Below are positions 13,601 to 25,800 of a stretch of 64,000 bases of DNA, piece after piece. Within the stretch, counting starts at the first letter, position 1, and every line of letters starts with the position of its first letter. The stretch lies in assembly GCA_037389465.1 (NCBI GenBank), contig JAZARR010000237.1, positions 1,860,001-1,924,000 of the forward strand, in the 5' to 3' direction. The notes under the pieces were generated by a model, which saw only the letters and a program-made list of their open reading frames with translations, was not told where the DNA came from and did no database searches. The position numbers and the translations under genes were made by a program. The stretch comes from Baylisascaris procyonis. Lineage: Eukaryota > Nematoda > Chromadorea > Rhabditida > Ascarididae.

Positions 13601-16600
13601 CCCCAAGATTGCCAAAGCATGCCAGATTGTTCATCCGCAGGGTTTTTCATGGGAAACATTTTGAGGGACCTAATGTCTATCTCCAGCAGGTGATAAGATG
13701 TAAACTAAGAAGTCAAGAGTGATGGATATTGTTGTAGAATCACTTTGGAAGTGTTTGAAGACAGAGTAAAACATGGGGAATCTACTTTTCGCCTCCAACA
13801 GGTGGGCTGAGTATATCGCTGCAAACGGTTAGTAACCTTAAAGGGTTAATGATCTAAAAAAGCAAACTGATCACTCAAAAATAAACGTTCAAAAGTTTTA
13901 TATGAGGAGAGGCATTTCTTCAACTCGGAAACGCTAATCCAACGCATCATTATTGCCCTTGACAAACCAAAGAATGAAGTCATAGCAGCCATCACATGCA
14001 GACGTACACACGTAGAGATTTTCAAACAGAAGCTGTTCTCCTTACGGTCGAAGAAATCTTCGGCTTTTTCTAGGAACACAAATCGAGGCAAACTTATTTG
14101 GTTTTAAAGGGACTTTCGTGAAAGATTTGCTTCTAAGAGGCTGCAGGGGGATTATGCCCATCATTTGTTGGGGAGGATGATTGCTATACTTTTCCACAGT
14201 TGAAGCAAGATTACCTTATTGCCACCGTGACAAGCAGAGGTGCAATATTACGATTAAGGAAATCGTTTGAGAGCTTTAGAAGCTTATCGGACTGGATCTA
14301 TGGTACTGCATCGATCTAAGTTGCGGGGCATTTACCTAATTAGTTTATCTTTTGCCTTAAGAGGGCATCATTTATTTTTTGAAGGCATGTCGGTGATGAA
14401 GAGTAGTCAAAATCTTTGAGCACATAATAAGAAATCGTTGTTTATCTGGCAGACGGTTAGCAATTTGATTATTATGGGCAGGTGGAAGGTTGCAGGGCTA
14501 TGTATTCACTGTCATTTGGAGAGGTAATTGTGTATTCTAAAAGCGTATGTCGCTCACACAAAAGTTGTTCATACTGAATACTTATTGTTGTGTCAATATG
14601 TCGTCATCATTTTAGCGGAAGATGAAATTTGGCGCTTAACTAATTGACCAGAAGGGAATTTGTGAGCTATAAGTTTAGAATTAAAGTGGGTTGATGTAGA
14701 CGAAACGATAAACAGGGGAGAGCGAAGTTTATAAGCCTTGAAAAACCGCTGCTCATGCTTCTCAGTTCTGATGAGTTTTTAAATGCCTTTGTCAGGAGTT
14801 AATGTGATAGGAATGAAAGGCTGGACGGGGAGGGTTGCTGTGGCGTACATGAGCCCCGTTCACTCCAAAATCCCAGCCTCTGATGTGACTTGAACTGGAG
14901 AGGGGAAAGAGATGGATGATTGTCTGGCAAAAATAAGTGCCTTTCTCATCAGTTCTTCTTCCCAGCGTCTCTACCTCTTTTTTAAATGACTTTTTTGGCC
15001 TGATTGCGATTGTGGCGCAGAATCGGTGTTGCTAATTGTGAATGCACCTTCAAATGGGAAGTGTTAGGAGGGATAGGCCAATCTATGTTCTTGCAATCAA
15101 AACTGATTATGATTTGATAGAGGAGGAGGAGATTATTCTCTCTTCAAAAGGAGAGGACATGACAAAATGGTTACCACCTATAACTCATGGGTGATTCTTG
15201 CCGTGATATCATAAGAGGTCGATTGTGTAGGTGGTTGGGTGTTTCGCTAAACGCTGTTGGCAGCATAGATCAGCTTATTTGCAGGACGAGGGTGATCACA
15301 CAACGATCATAGCAGAACGTTCACAGCTGATGTCTGCACCGAAGGTTGTCGGCGATTCACGTAACCAAGCTCCGATACTATTCAAGGGCGCAGCTCTGGT
15401 AGCTGACAAATCGAATCGACTACGCCTCGAGTTGCTAACGGCCGCCACCAGTGCCTATTCGTTTAATCCACATAGCAATATTGATGAGGTATAAAGATTT
15501 TATTTATTTATTCATTTATTAGTTCTTCTTATCCAAAGTTTCATACAAGAAGAACACGTACACATTATATGATTGGGAAGAACATGAATAATGTATAAAA
15601 GAAAGGGAGCATCAAATAAATATGCATTAGTGGCGATGAGAGGAAATGTAGGATTTTTGCTTGTAAAGGTCATTGTCCGACCGAATGAATCTTTCAGTAT
15701 CCGGCAGCAGTTGGCCGTTCGGCGATTCTGGTTGGTGCTTTACAAGCGCGCAATAATGCCCGTGTTCTTCTGACAGGCTCTTTAGCGATGTTCAGTGATG
15801 CATTCATCAATGCAAATATCAACAAAGTTGGCTCCACTTCGAAGTAAGTTAACCCACCTTTCACTTATAATGTCTTTGCTTATTGTTTAGTATTTAATAG
15901 TATGGATGCGTCACGAGTGCATATGCAAAATTTCGAGGAAGCAAAGCTCACTTGAGCGAGAGAAAGTCGGACTTGGGAGGAAATGGAGGGAGGGAGGGAG
16001 GAATCTATTCGATCATTTGTCTCGTTATGGTTTCTGCCGGTAGATAATCTGAAATGACCACCAGCCAGCCGGTTTTCTAGGTTGTCATATGTTTGTTTCA
16101 GGCCAGTGAAAAGCGGTAATCTACAATTGGTGACGGAATTGAGCAAGTGGGTCTTGATGGAAAAGGGTGTCTTACGCGTTAAATCGGTTACACATCATCG
16201 TGTTGGTTATTTACCTATATTTGGTGCAGTCGTTACCTCAGTAAATAATCATGTGTCTGCTAGCATTGCTACTTCTTCAATCGTATAAGGAGGCAGTAAC
16301 GTAATTCCGATGGATAGTTGAAATAAGACCAAATAGACAGTTGATAAAGTGGAGAAGAGCAATGACTAAACCGACTTATATTTTAAGTTGAGAAGATAAC
16401 TGAACAGACTGAATACTTCTTGACACATTGGAGATGATCGATCAAAATGATTTCACTGTTTTTCCCTCTCTTTGAAGATATTCGTTGATGAGGCAAGGTA
16501 TAAAGGAGAATAAGCAATGCGATATATTCCAGGTAGGTGAGAAGACCCCTCCACGAGAGTACACAATAATGGACAATGTGGATTATGAGATCGACATTGA

Positions 16601-17821
16601 GGAATTGAAAGAGGGCAAATGGGCACCCTTTACTGGTAAAGATGTACAACTTGAGTTCGTACGCATCGATCCGTTCGTGAGAACGACGCTCAAGAACACG
16701 GGTGAGTTATTGATGCGATTGCAACGATTGTGCCATCTTGTTTTGCTTACGTGAAGGTGACAACAATATTCGAAATGAAAGTAATAGGATGCAGGATTAA
16801 TTATTTACTCGTTTTGTTTGTCACAAAAGCGACTTTATTTTTTAAGATTATGGGCCACAAAATTTGTCGTCATGTTTTAAGCGGTTTGTAGGACAGTTTC
16901 CGTTGAAAACATTTTTCGGTTACCCACCGATGTGCAATGGATTCATAAAAATTGTTAAGTGGAGTGAGCATAGCGACGTAGGAGTAGTCCTTCTGTGATA
17001 TTCCGAAATGTCATATCGCCCAAGAGGAAATTTTCCTTTATTTTTCTTTCAGATGGGAAATTGAAGGCACAGTTCAAACTTCCCGATGTCTATGGGGTGT
17101 ACAAATTTTTGGTCGATTATCGTCGTATTGGATATACTCATCTGTACGACCTTCGGCAGGTGTGTTTAATTCTGTTGTAGTACAAGTTTTGTTACGCTTG
17201 ATGCGAAGTTGTTTGCTCTTATGAAGGGTTGAATTCTTTGCTGGTGAGCGTTGCCTTTTTAATGATTCGGATGGAGTACTTAACATCGAGATCGTCGTAG
17301 CTGGCAGATGAGGAAGGTTTAAATTCATTCTGGAATTCTTTACTTCTCTTTCAGGGTATGTTGCCACGTGTGTCAAGTTTAAGTGAAGTTTTTCAATTTC
17401 CTTCCGTGTAGTTTAGATGTGGAACGAGCTTTTATTTTCGGCTTCGTTACCTGCACGTTTCAGTGGCATATTCGGAAATCTTTGTCCTTCTCGCTTCTAA
17501 ACATAGTATCGACACACAAACACACGCACACACACAACACACACCTAAAAACACGTGATTGTCGCCGTTTCCCTTTAAAGACCAGTGGAAGATATTCGAC
17601 AGTCAATTTCATGGCAATTGGTGAAGCTACCCATTCTAAGCAATAATCGGTGCTTGTTGCAGGTATCAGTGCGGCCATTGGAGCACACTCAATATGAGCG
17701 TTTTATTCGAAGTGCCTACCCATACTATGCTTCTGCGTTCTCGATGATGCTCGGCGTCACGTTGTTTTCATGTGTTTTCCTCTATCATAAGGAGGCGAGC
17801 AAAGAAATAAAGAAGAATTAG
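10666..17821 (+). CDS. ostb-1: OST48/DDOST, oligosaccharyltransferase 48 kDa subunit
   Basis: This is a complete gene for the 48 kDa subunit of the ER oligosaccharyltransferase, which moves the lipid-linked glycan onto Asn of nascent proteins. Exons: 10666-10798, 11825-11935, 13037-13218, 15285-15488, 15698-15843, 16102-16201, 16533-16701, 17053-17159, 17663-17821. All phases agree and give 436 residues, near the roughly 440-460 usual. Residues 1-22 form a hydrophobic signal peptide followed by RILVLVDN. Family blocks run in order: [87 protein letters not shown], and [21 protein letters not shown] single membrane segment (about 406-425) precedes a short lysine-rich cytosolic tail, IKKN, an imperfect dilysine retrieval signal. 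The exon 3 acceptor (TTGAAG) is weak. The exon 6/7 junction can also be placed 4 nt later at both ends without changing the protein. Confidence 0.95.
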
Positions 17822-19662
17822 CGAATAGCTGAATCATTTATACGACTTTCTCTTTAAATGAGGAGTATTGTGAGGTTCTGCGATGGTTTTGTTGTTCATT
17901 GAGGTAATGATCAGTTAATGTTGATGGCTTTCATGTCGTTCCCCTTCTCATAGAATTTTCGATAAAAGTTTATTCATACAACTTCATAGCACCTGATGAG
18001 TTGAAGACTATTAGATAAACGAGTGATGGATTAGACAATATTTTTAAAAGTTTTCCTTCGTAATTCTTTTTATACTTTGTTTTCATTTGGCGGCGGAAGT
18101 GAAATCTGACTACCATGTTGTCTTCTAGGATGGTGCCGTGGTGATAGTTTCTGGAGTGGGGCAGGTTAGTTTCTGGAGTGCGGCAGGTTTCTGGACAGTT
18201 CGTCTTTCACTATTTGAAGAGGTTACTTGTTGATGGTAGGCAAACTTTTAATGCTTGTTCTAAAGAACTCGCCGATCACCTATGGCCCTTAACGACTGAT
18301 ATTGATGTTCTTGATTTTGGATGTTTAACATGTTCAGTTATCTGTCAAGGTCGGATTCTGTTGTTTTTTAATTTATTTGGCGTTTTGGGAGTAAATTGTT
18401 GCTTGTTGTTTATATTTCTTTGACCATTCTACTATGCAGATGTGTAAGTCCGTATTTTTACATCAGCGACTTTCGAGAAGCATGAAACAAAATTTGCTTG
18501 GGGTACGTTGAGAAATCTTATGTCGCATAGCGTGTTTGAATTTGGATAAGTCATCTAGGGCGCTTATAAAGCACTATTAAAAGAGAGAGGAGTACAATTC
18601 GAAATTAAGGTTGCAAAGCTCGTGAAGCTTGATTCAGCAAAAGTATTTTACTCGTATGCTTTTTAAATTCGGTGTGAAAAATGGTTTTTTGTGTTCTGAT
18701 GTTTCCGGAACTGGAACTGGATATTGAGACGACATCAGCCTCACATTTGATGGTGGGGCAGTTGCACACTCGCTTATCCACTGCGAGTCGCCCACTCTCT
18801 ATTTTGGAGAGTCTGCCGCCAAGCTAGCTCACGTAGCGGTTGGTTCTTCCTCTGTGACAGCGACCATCCGAATTTCAGCGTCGAAACGAGTCCTCAGAGG
18901 ACATGCAAGGGAATGACCAAGAATGTGGCTTCAAAGACTGCTTGCTCACCTTCGTTAAATAGATAAGAGTGCTCATATAAGTGGGTGATCTTCTATTTGT
19001 GAACATCGCAGACGCTCACGACAGCCGTCTGCGGACCCCATCAAAATGACCTGCAAATGTCGATGATCTGATCATTCCAAACAGATCTATTATATGTCCG
19101 GTTTGTAATCCTCTTTTTGAAGACATTTCTTATCAGCAAAGGTTTTTGTTACGTTATGACCAATATGTTAGGTGCGAGAGGTCTTGGCCACAGAACGAAG
19201 ATCATTCTCGTTTGATTCAAAAGTTGTTTTGTGTGCAATAAAAATAGTGATCACTTACTATGAGGCCGTTATTGCTTGAATTCGATTCTTCGAAGTGATC
19301 GTTACGAATTCAAACTAACACTAGACGGCAGAATCGTTCAGTTTTGTGGATGGCGAAATATTCTATTTATAAGTAGCACCTCAGCCTAAAGTATTCACTT
19401 CGATCCTTTGATTGAAACGTTGTTCTTGTTCACCGTAATAGTTTAAAGTATTGTCTAACACCTTGTGGTTGTCTTCTGATGTCGTTTTATCTTCGTATGC
19501 AAGATATTGTGTTTGCATGTTTTCATTTCCTTCATATCCTTCGAGAGATTTTTTGTGTGCACTTACATCTTTGGTGACGCTTCTATTACTCTAGTGCGCA
19601 ATTATGATGGTCAATGAGTTGAAGTGTTTAAAACAGTTCGCTGAGGTGAGATGTATTACGAG

Positions 19663-19733
19663 TGCAGCTCAGTGGTCCAGTGGTTTGGCTCTAGCTTTAG
19701 GTGCGAGAGGTCGTGGTTCTGATCACCCGCCCG
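19663..19733 (+). repeat. tRNA-derived SINE-like sequence
   Basis: TGGTCCAGTGG matches the pol III A box, and GGTTCTGATCA about 40 bp downstream is a degraded B box (about 8 of 11 positions). The stretch begins GCAGCTCAG like a tRNA 5' end, but no clean cloverleaf or anticodon loop forms. I read it as a tRNA pseudogene or the head of a decayed SINE rather than a working tRNA. Confidence 0.4.
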
Positions 19734-20911
19734 ACGGGTGTTTTATCCCTCAGAAGACTGATTGCGGTGCCGTCTCTTGCACGCAAGTCGATCATTAAAG
19801 ACGTTCATGAGCAGTTTCAGTAGAATCGATAAGCGAGATGACCCGGTGAAGGCAACGGTAGATCTTAACTTAGTCACATTTAACGAATTACATTTAATCT
19901 CATTTAGCATTTGATCTCTAAACGAGACAGTTTGTGTGGCTGGATGGTCCTTCAGTTTTCGTTTGCTGCAGTTCGTCGAGTGGTTGTGTCTACACGTGCT
20001 CCGTTCTTCGGTTATATTGTGTGTGGGATCGGTAGCAGGGTTATTGATAGTAGTAGGTAGTTTTAGAGATAGGTGCAACTGATTGCATATTATTTCAGAC
20101 GTTACTTCTACATTCATTTATTCCGTCCTATTGAAAGGTTGTTTTTGTTTGCAGTTACACTTTTGCTGATACTTCAATTTAGTGTACAGTTACGATGGTC
20201 ACCAACCGACTGGAATATGTTTTTGTTTAAATAAAGTTTAATGATGGTTGGTGGACATCTAGTGTTATATCTAATAGCCAGAAGACAAGATTGCAGTTAC
20301 CAGCCCAGCCTACGATCTTCGCATCCTTCGTTTAATCATAAATTTTTTGACCTGCAGTTAGAACATTCGTGTTATTTTAGAAGAATTGGTGTGCTAGTTA
20401 GTCTAGAGCAACAGTTATCGATGTCGGTATGGGAGGTGGTGCTTTCAGTAACAGTTATCGATCTGTGTTGCATTGTGATGTGGACTGTACCTGAAGTTTT
20501 TGATCAGAGGGATTGTTTGTTGTTGTAGCACTCACACTGCATCCTAAAAGGAACTGTGAGTCATACTTTATCTACCAATTGTGATCGTCACAACACATCA
20601 TAGCCTTGCCGCTTCACTGCGAACGTTGCGAACGCGTTTTTGCAAAGTAGCGCGCATGCAGGACCACTTATGACACTATACGCTTCTGCGTGCGTATGGC
20701 GTATATTTGCACGCGTTGTCTGCAGTTCCCAATCGGCGATGGCTGGATTTTCTTTGGGTGTCAAATTTAATGGGCATAATGTGCACCTATAAGGATATGT
20801 GGCCAGAAATTTGAGGAAAGGAAAGGGGTAGAGATTAGTCGAGTGTGGCGGCTACCTATCATTTCTGTCCTCTACATGATTATCTGAACCGAGTACTCAA
20901 TCCCAGGAATA

Positions 20912-21924
20912 TTGGGGGGGGGGGGCATAAGGCCAGGAAGGGACGAATTTTTTTTCAATTTTTTAATAAAGTTATGTTCTTATAAGGTAGATGTAAAACA
21001 AAACAGAATATTGATGGCCAATGATTTCGTAAAGTATAGTATACTAGCAGTCTTGCTGGAGAGAAATTTCAACTACTCTAAGCCATTTGCCGATCGTGAA
21101 ACCGAATCATACTTGGCTTTGTAATTTGTAATTCGACAGACGCCCCCATCCTGTTTACCTATAAAAACCAACCATATTGTTTTTGTTTTCTTCGGTTAAA
21201 CTTTGAGGTAGTTAGTTTTCTTTCAGAATATTTAAACGTCATACAGCATCATTTAGTGGAATGTGGAAGCATTAATTGTTTATTAGTAGTATACGCAAAA
21301 TTGTTTGCTTGCTTTCATCGGTTGGCTTCTCTAGTCATCACGCTGGCAGTAGATGATCGATACGGAGTCGCTAGAATAAAGTCCGGTGCGATACATTATA
21401 CTCCATTCAAAAAGAAACCAACAGTATTAGTTTGGGATGAGGTTAGTCGGTCTGAAGCCTTAATACGACTCCTGATTTCAACCTTTTGTTGCATTCAGCT
21501 TTGAATCGAGTTAGTGGTCTGTGTGTGTTGGACAAATGGGACAGTGGAAAACATAATCGAGTAAACGCTTGGTAATCTTAAGTTACTTGAGGTTTGAAAT
21601 GCCTGGATTTAAGGATAATGGGGAACGCAGTAATTCATCCCTCAGTATGCCAAACCACCAAATCCAATCTCACTTCATGTTGGTATCCGAATGGAGCCTT
21701 TTTCTGCAAACTGGCGTAGTACTAGTGGGGTTGCAAGGAAATCAAATAAAGAATTGTGCACCAATATTAATATATCGGTCATTTTAGTCTATCGAACTCT
21801 TGCAGAGGATGTGATTTGCTTTATTTGCGATATTCACTAAAGTTTGTTCTCCTTATACAACTTTGTATTACTTACCATATTCCAAGGTATAAACGCGCAA
21901 TATGAGCAATCATTACCATCTAAA
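20912..21924. repeat. Inverted duplication, outer segment A (left copy)
   Basis: This stretch reappears reverse-complemented at 62798-64000. It begins with a run of 12 G (20914-20925). Two open frames, 21256-21504 and 21569-21787, are conserved almost unchanged in the other copy, but the overall identity explains that. The first contains YGVARIKSGAIHYTPFKK and ends at a possible donor (GATGAG|GTTAGT), so it could be an exon of an unrecognised gene. I do not call it as one. Confidence 0.85.
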
Positions 21925-22788
21925 CATTAATAAATTCACAAGCGCATTCTGAGGCAACTGCAGCAGTGTTGAAATTATTTTTTTCTCTGAGGAAACATTC
22001 CCATTCTTTCAAATTTTGATCAATTGTATAAAATGCCCGAGTCGTAGTTGATGTGGCCATCGCCGAATGACTCTAAGTGAAGCCGATAGCAGTAAGTGAT
22101 TTGCCGTGTCTTCAAAGGGTATTCGAGGTTGGCGAATGAGGTCTTCCGAAGGGCTGTTATGTTCTCTAGCTATCAGGAAGGGAATTTGTTAATTGTAAAC
22201 CTTAAGGAAGAAGGTGTTCTATTTAAGTAAATATGGTAACTCTCCTTGTAGGTATATCACTTCTCGTATTATTGCTAAGTTTGTCTATGAATGGAGGTGT
22301 TTAATGCTTTGTACATGCTCATCCATATCACTCGATATCTTCAGCAGGTAGTTAAGTGCCTCTTCGAGCGCTACCGCTATACAACGTTACTTTGATCTTA
22401 CGAGGCACCATGCCTTGTAGCTGAGTGGAGAAGGGAGGAGATTGCTGTAAAAAATCTCATCACCAACGTGCTTCGTTGAAATGTAATTTGAGGTTCGGAA
22501 ATTCCTAAAATTCCGTCTTTTCAAAGAGCAAAAGTTTCGACGATGATTGTTGCAGTAATGTTTTTGGGGTCCCTAAAATACTCTGATAATGTAGCGCCGC
22601 GACCGAAAAAAGAGTGAACACTCACCTTTACAGGAAAATTGATAGCTTACCTGTCTTTACCTTTCTTTAACATTGTCTGACAAATTGAAAGTAAGTGATA
22701 AGTAGTGACTGTGACGTATAAGTTCTGACGTGTGATGTTATGATCAAGCAGTTATGTGGTCGATTTATGGATGTACGTCAAGGTTTTA

Positions 22789-22798
22789 TTCTTTACAG
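22789..22798 (+). promoter_or_regulatory. Probable trans-splice acceptor of the rsp-7-like gene
   Basis: TTCTTTACAG ends 53 bp before the ATG at 22852. The sequence between it and the ATG has no stop in one frame, so an upstream coding exon cannot be excluded, but the ATG fits the start of the RRM protein well and this acceptor is placed as expected for a spliced-leader site. Confidence 0.45.
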
Positions 22799-22851
22799 AT
22801 AAACTAACAAAGAATAAGTTTTCGAGTGGAGTGGTCGACAACAAACCAAAA

Positions 22852-25800
22852 ATGGGTGGTGATGAACCGCGCTTTCGCGTGCTTCACGTCAGCAATATTT
22901 CGATGTCGGCCACCAAAGAGCAAATTTATCAACTCTTCGCGTTTATTGGAAGAATCGATGAGTTTAAGGTCGGTGATGTTATCTTTTTCTTTTGTACGTT
23001 TATATTAATAATAAATTATAGAAAAAAGAGTACGAAGAAAGAGGTTATCCCAACGCAAAACGTTATTCTACTGCTGGGAGGGTACCACTTCCGATCGTTT
23101 TCGTAAATTGGGTGCTGATAGAGACGTAACATTGGTTTCGGCTCTTGTGAATCGTATTGCAAGGCAGGCTTTTCTCAGTGTTTGATTGAGTGGGTCTCGA
23201 TTAAGTGGAGAAGATTCCATAAAAGCCAATGCATTAACGATTCGAGACATTCAGGTTGCAAGCGTGAAATGTTTTGACTGAAATTGGTTTTTTATTAAAT
23301 TTGTCGAGGTAATTCAGGTTGCAGTAATGGTGGTATATGTCAACTATTTTTTGTTATTGTAGAGAAGCAGTCCAGGTAATCCCAGTATAAAAATAGAGAA
23401 TAAAGACGGATTTCTAAATATACACACTCACTTATTTGTTATGGAAGTTGATGCATAATGGTTTCATCTCAGCGGAAATATTTGTGCATTGTTACGCTTT
23501 ATAGTGATTAGGAGAGTAGAGCATTCAGCTGGAACTTATAAAAATCAGCAAGAAACTTAGGTGCAGCATTTTTTGTTCAACAGTTTTAGTGATTCTTCAG
23601 ATGTTATTCAGTTTTCCCTTCGTCTTTTTGAGAGCCTGAATCAAGCAACCCCTCCCTCCCCCCCCACCCCGACACCTCTCCCTTCCCTATCCCCCTTTCT
23701 CGCTTTCTTCTACTGACCTCCTTAGGGAGCTTTTTTTTTTTTAATTTCGCGGTTTTCGTATTCATCGCCGGTCTGTTACGGAGTGTATGCGGCGATTGTG
23801 AGATCGAGTGCCTTATTGGCAGCGTGGTGCTCAAAAGGTTTTTTTTTTTCTTGTTGTTGCAAGCTGGTTTCTTATCATCCTTGGGGCCATATCATGAGAT
23901 GTTATTTCATATATATTTTAGATGTATCCGACGGACAACCATCCGCAATTGTCGACATTTACGCAGAAATTTGCATACGTGAAGTTCGAGGAGTCGAAGT
24001 CGGTGGAGGTCGCGCAACATTTGACCAATACGGTTTTTATCGATCGTGCACTTGTCTGCATACCTTCTATTTCAGGTGCTGTTTATAATTTGAACAAATA
24101 ATCTCTGTGAAATACCGCTTATTCTTTGAGTGATGTTTTTGAGTGCTGTAAATGACTAAAATGAGTCTTGTCGTCTCATATCCTTCTTTTTTTCGTTGGG
24201 GTTGATCTTAGTGAGAATGTTTTAGCTTGGTAAAGATCCATAGACCACAGCGAGAACTTCTTATGCTTGTAAATCCCCCGATGGATCTATGTGACTTCAT
24301 TTATTGCTAAATAAGGAGCGGAAATGTGTTCGGTTAGTCTTTGCTCGAAACTGTTGACTTACTGCCTAAGTCTAATGAGTGAATGTTAGTGTTCATAATT
24401 TGCTTCGGATGAAATTTAGATTCCTTTAAACGTCTTTTTTTTCAGAAATTTTTCGACTCAAAAAGCAACACATAACTTTTTATACTCTAGTAAGAGTACC
24501 ATCGAATCCACTATTTCTTTGTTAGAGCGTTTGGATTATTTTAAGATGCGGTCCCAGATGAAGAGACGGCGTTGAAAACCGGTGGACCGGCATGGCCTGG
24601 CCAACGACAACTACCACCGAACGTGATCAACCAGATCCAGGATCTCGGCGACGGCCAACAAATGGTTATAGTTATTTTCCTTCATAATCTTTCATGAATA
24701 TATATGCATTAAATTTTGAGGGTGGAAAATTTTTTCGATCTTTTACTCAAGCTTTCGTTATTTTTCTACTCGACTCCGATTCTGATCCTTTATAGCGAAA
24801 ACGATATAAATTTTCTGTTCGTATGTGAAAATATCTTCGATGATTAAGTCAGAACTAGTACTATGTACCCTTGTGATTTGCAGCTATATCATTTTCGAAA
24901 GCCTTAAAATTTTCGCCTTTAAACGCTTTGACGCGCTCAGTAGTGCCCCACTTTTTGTTATGAGGTGCATCATTCATAACCAATAATTTTTCCTAGTCGT
25001 TTCGACCAAATTCTTGAGTATATGCTCACTGCTCTCAGTTGTTTTGTCAACATTCAAACTTTGGCGACTCTAAAATCTCCCATCCCGGTTTTTTGTGTTC
25101 TTTTGATATAGTTACCTCTGTGCTGGTTTTGCTTCCCAACCATACCCTTAAAAAAATCAAATTTCACACATTACTCGAAGTAGTAAATACAATCTTCACA
25201 AAAGAAGTAAGATTGGCCACTGAACTTGAAGGCGTATAGCTGGTGTAATATTGGACTAGATTGTGAATTTCGTTGTTTCCTTAACCACGATGTTCGCCTC
25301 TCGTCTGACTTAACCTCTGCTACACTCTGAAAGAAATATTTAGGCTGCGACTTACATTTGGGAAAATTAAATTTAATGTTTGAACAACTCCCACTTTCTT
25401 TTCTGATATTAGCGCCCAATCATCGTCAGAAAAAAGTGCCATGCATCGAAACTTTTGACGTGTAATTGCTTCTAAACGATCTGAAAAATAAGCGGAAATT
25501 TTTGCCAAAATCGTTTGGTTCTTTTTTTTTCTTTCATTTTTTCATCGGATAATTTTTCTATATTTTCTTTCGAATTACGGAGAGAAGCAGTTGGCGTTTT
25601 CTTGATTTCTGTCGATTGCTAGTTGATTCGTTTTGGACGGGTATCATTGCACAGAGAAGATTCGAATGTGAATGAAATTATTTTTCTTATTTTTCAGCGT
25701 GTCTTTATGTGGAACGGCGCAGCATACTTCCCTTCTCTATGGGAGCAGTGAATCATATAATAATATTGTTTAAGTTTAAAGAGGAGAATAGTGAGAAAAA

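Larger units (their letters stand above)
17822..22788. other. Intergenic region with repeat fragments
   Basis: About 5 kb lies between the OST48 and RSP-7-like genes. I see no convincing exon. It holds a near-exact short direct repeat (TTTCTGGAGTG near 18149 and 18170), a tRNA-like sequence (19663-19733) whose GGTGCGAGAGGTC block recurs near 19171, and two diverged copies of a sequence ending in ATGATGGTCA/ACGATGGTCA (near 19602 and 20193). It ends in the outer part of the inverted duplication (20912-21924). Confidence 0.5.
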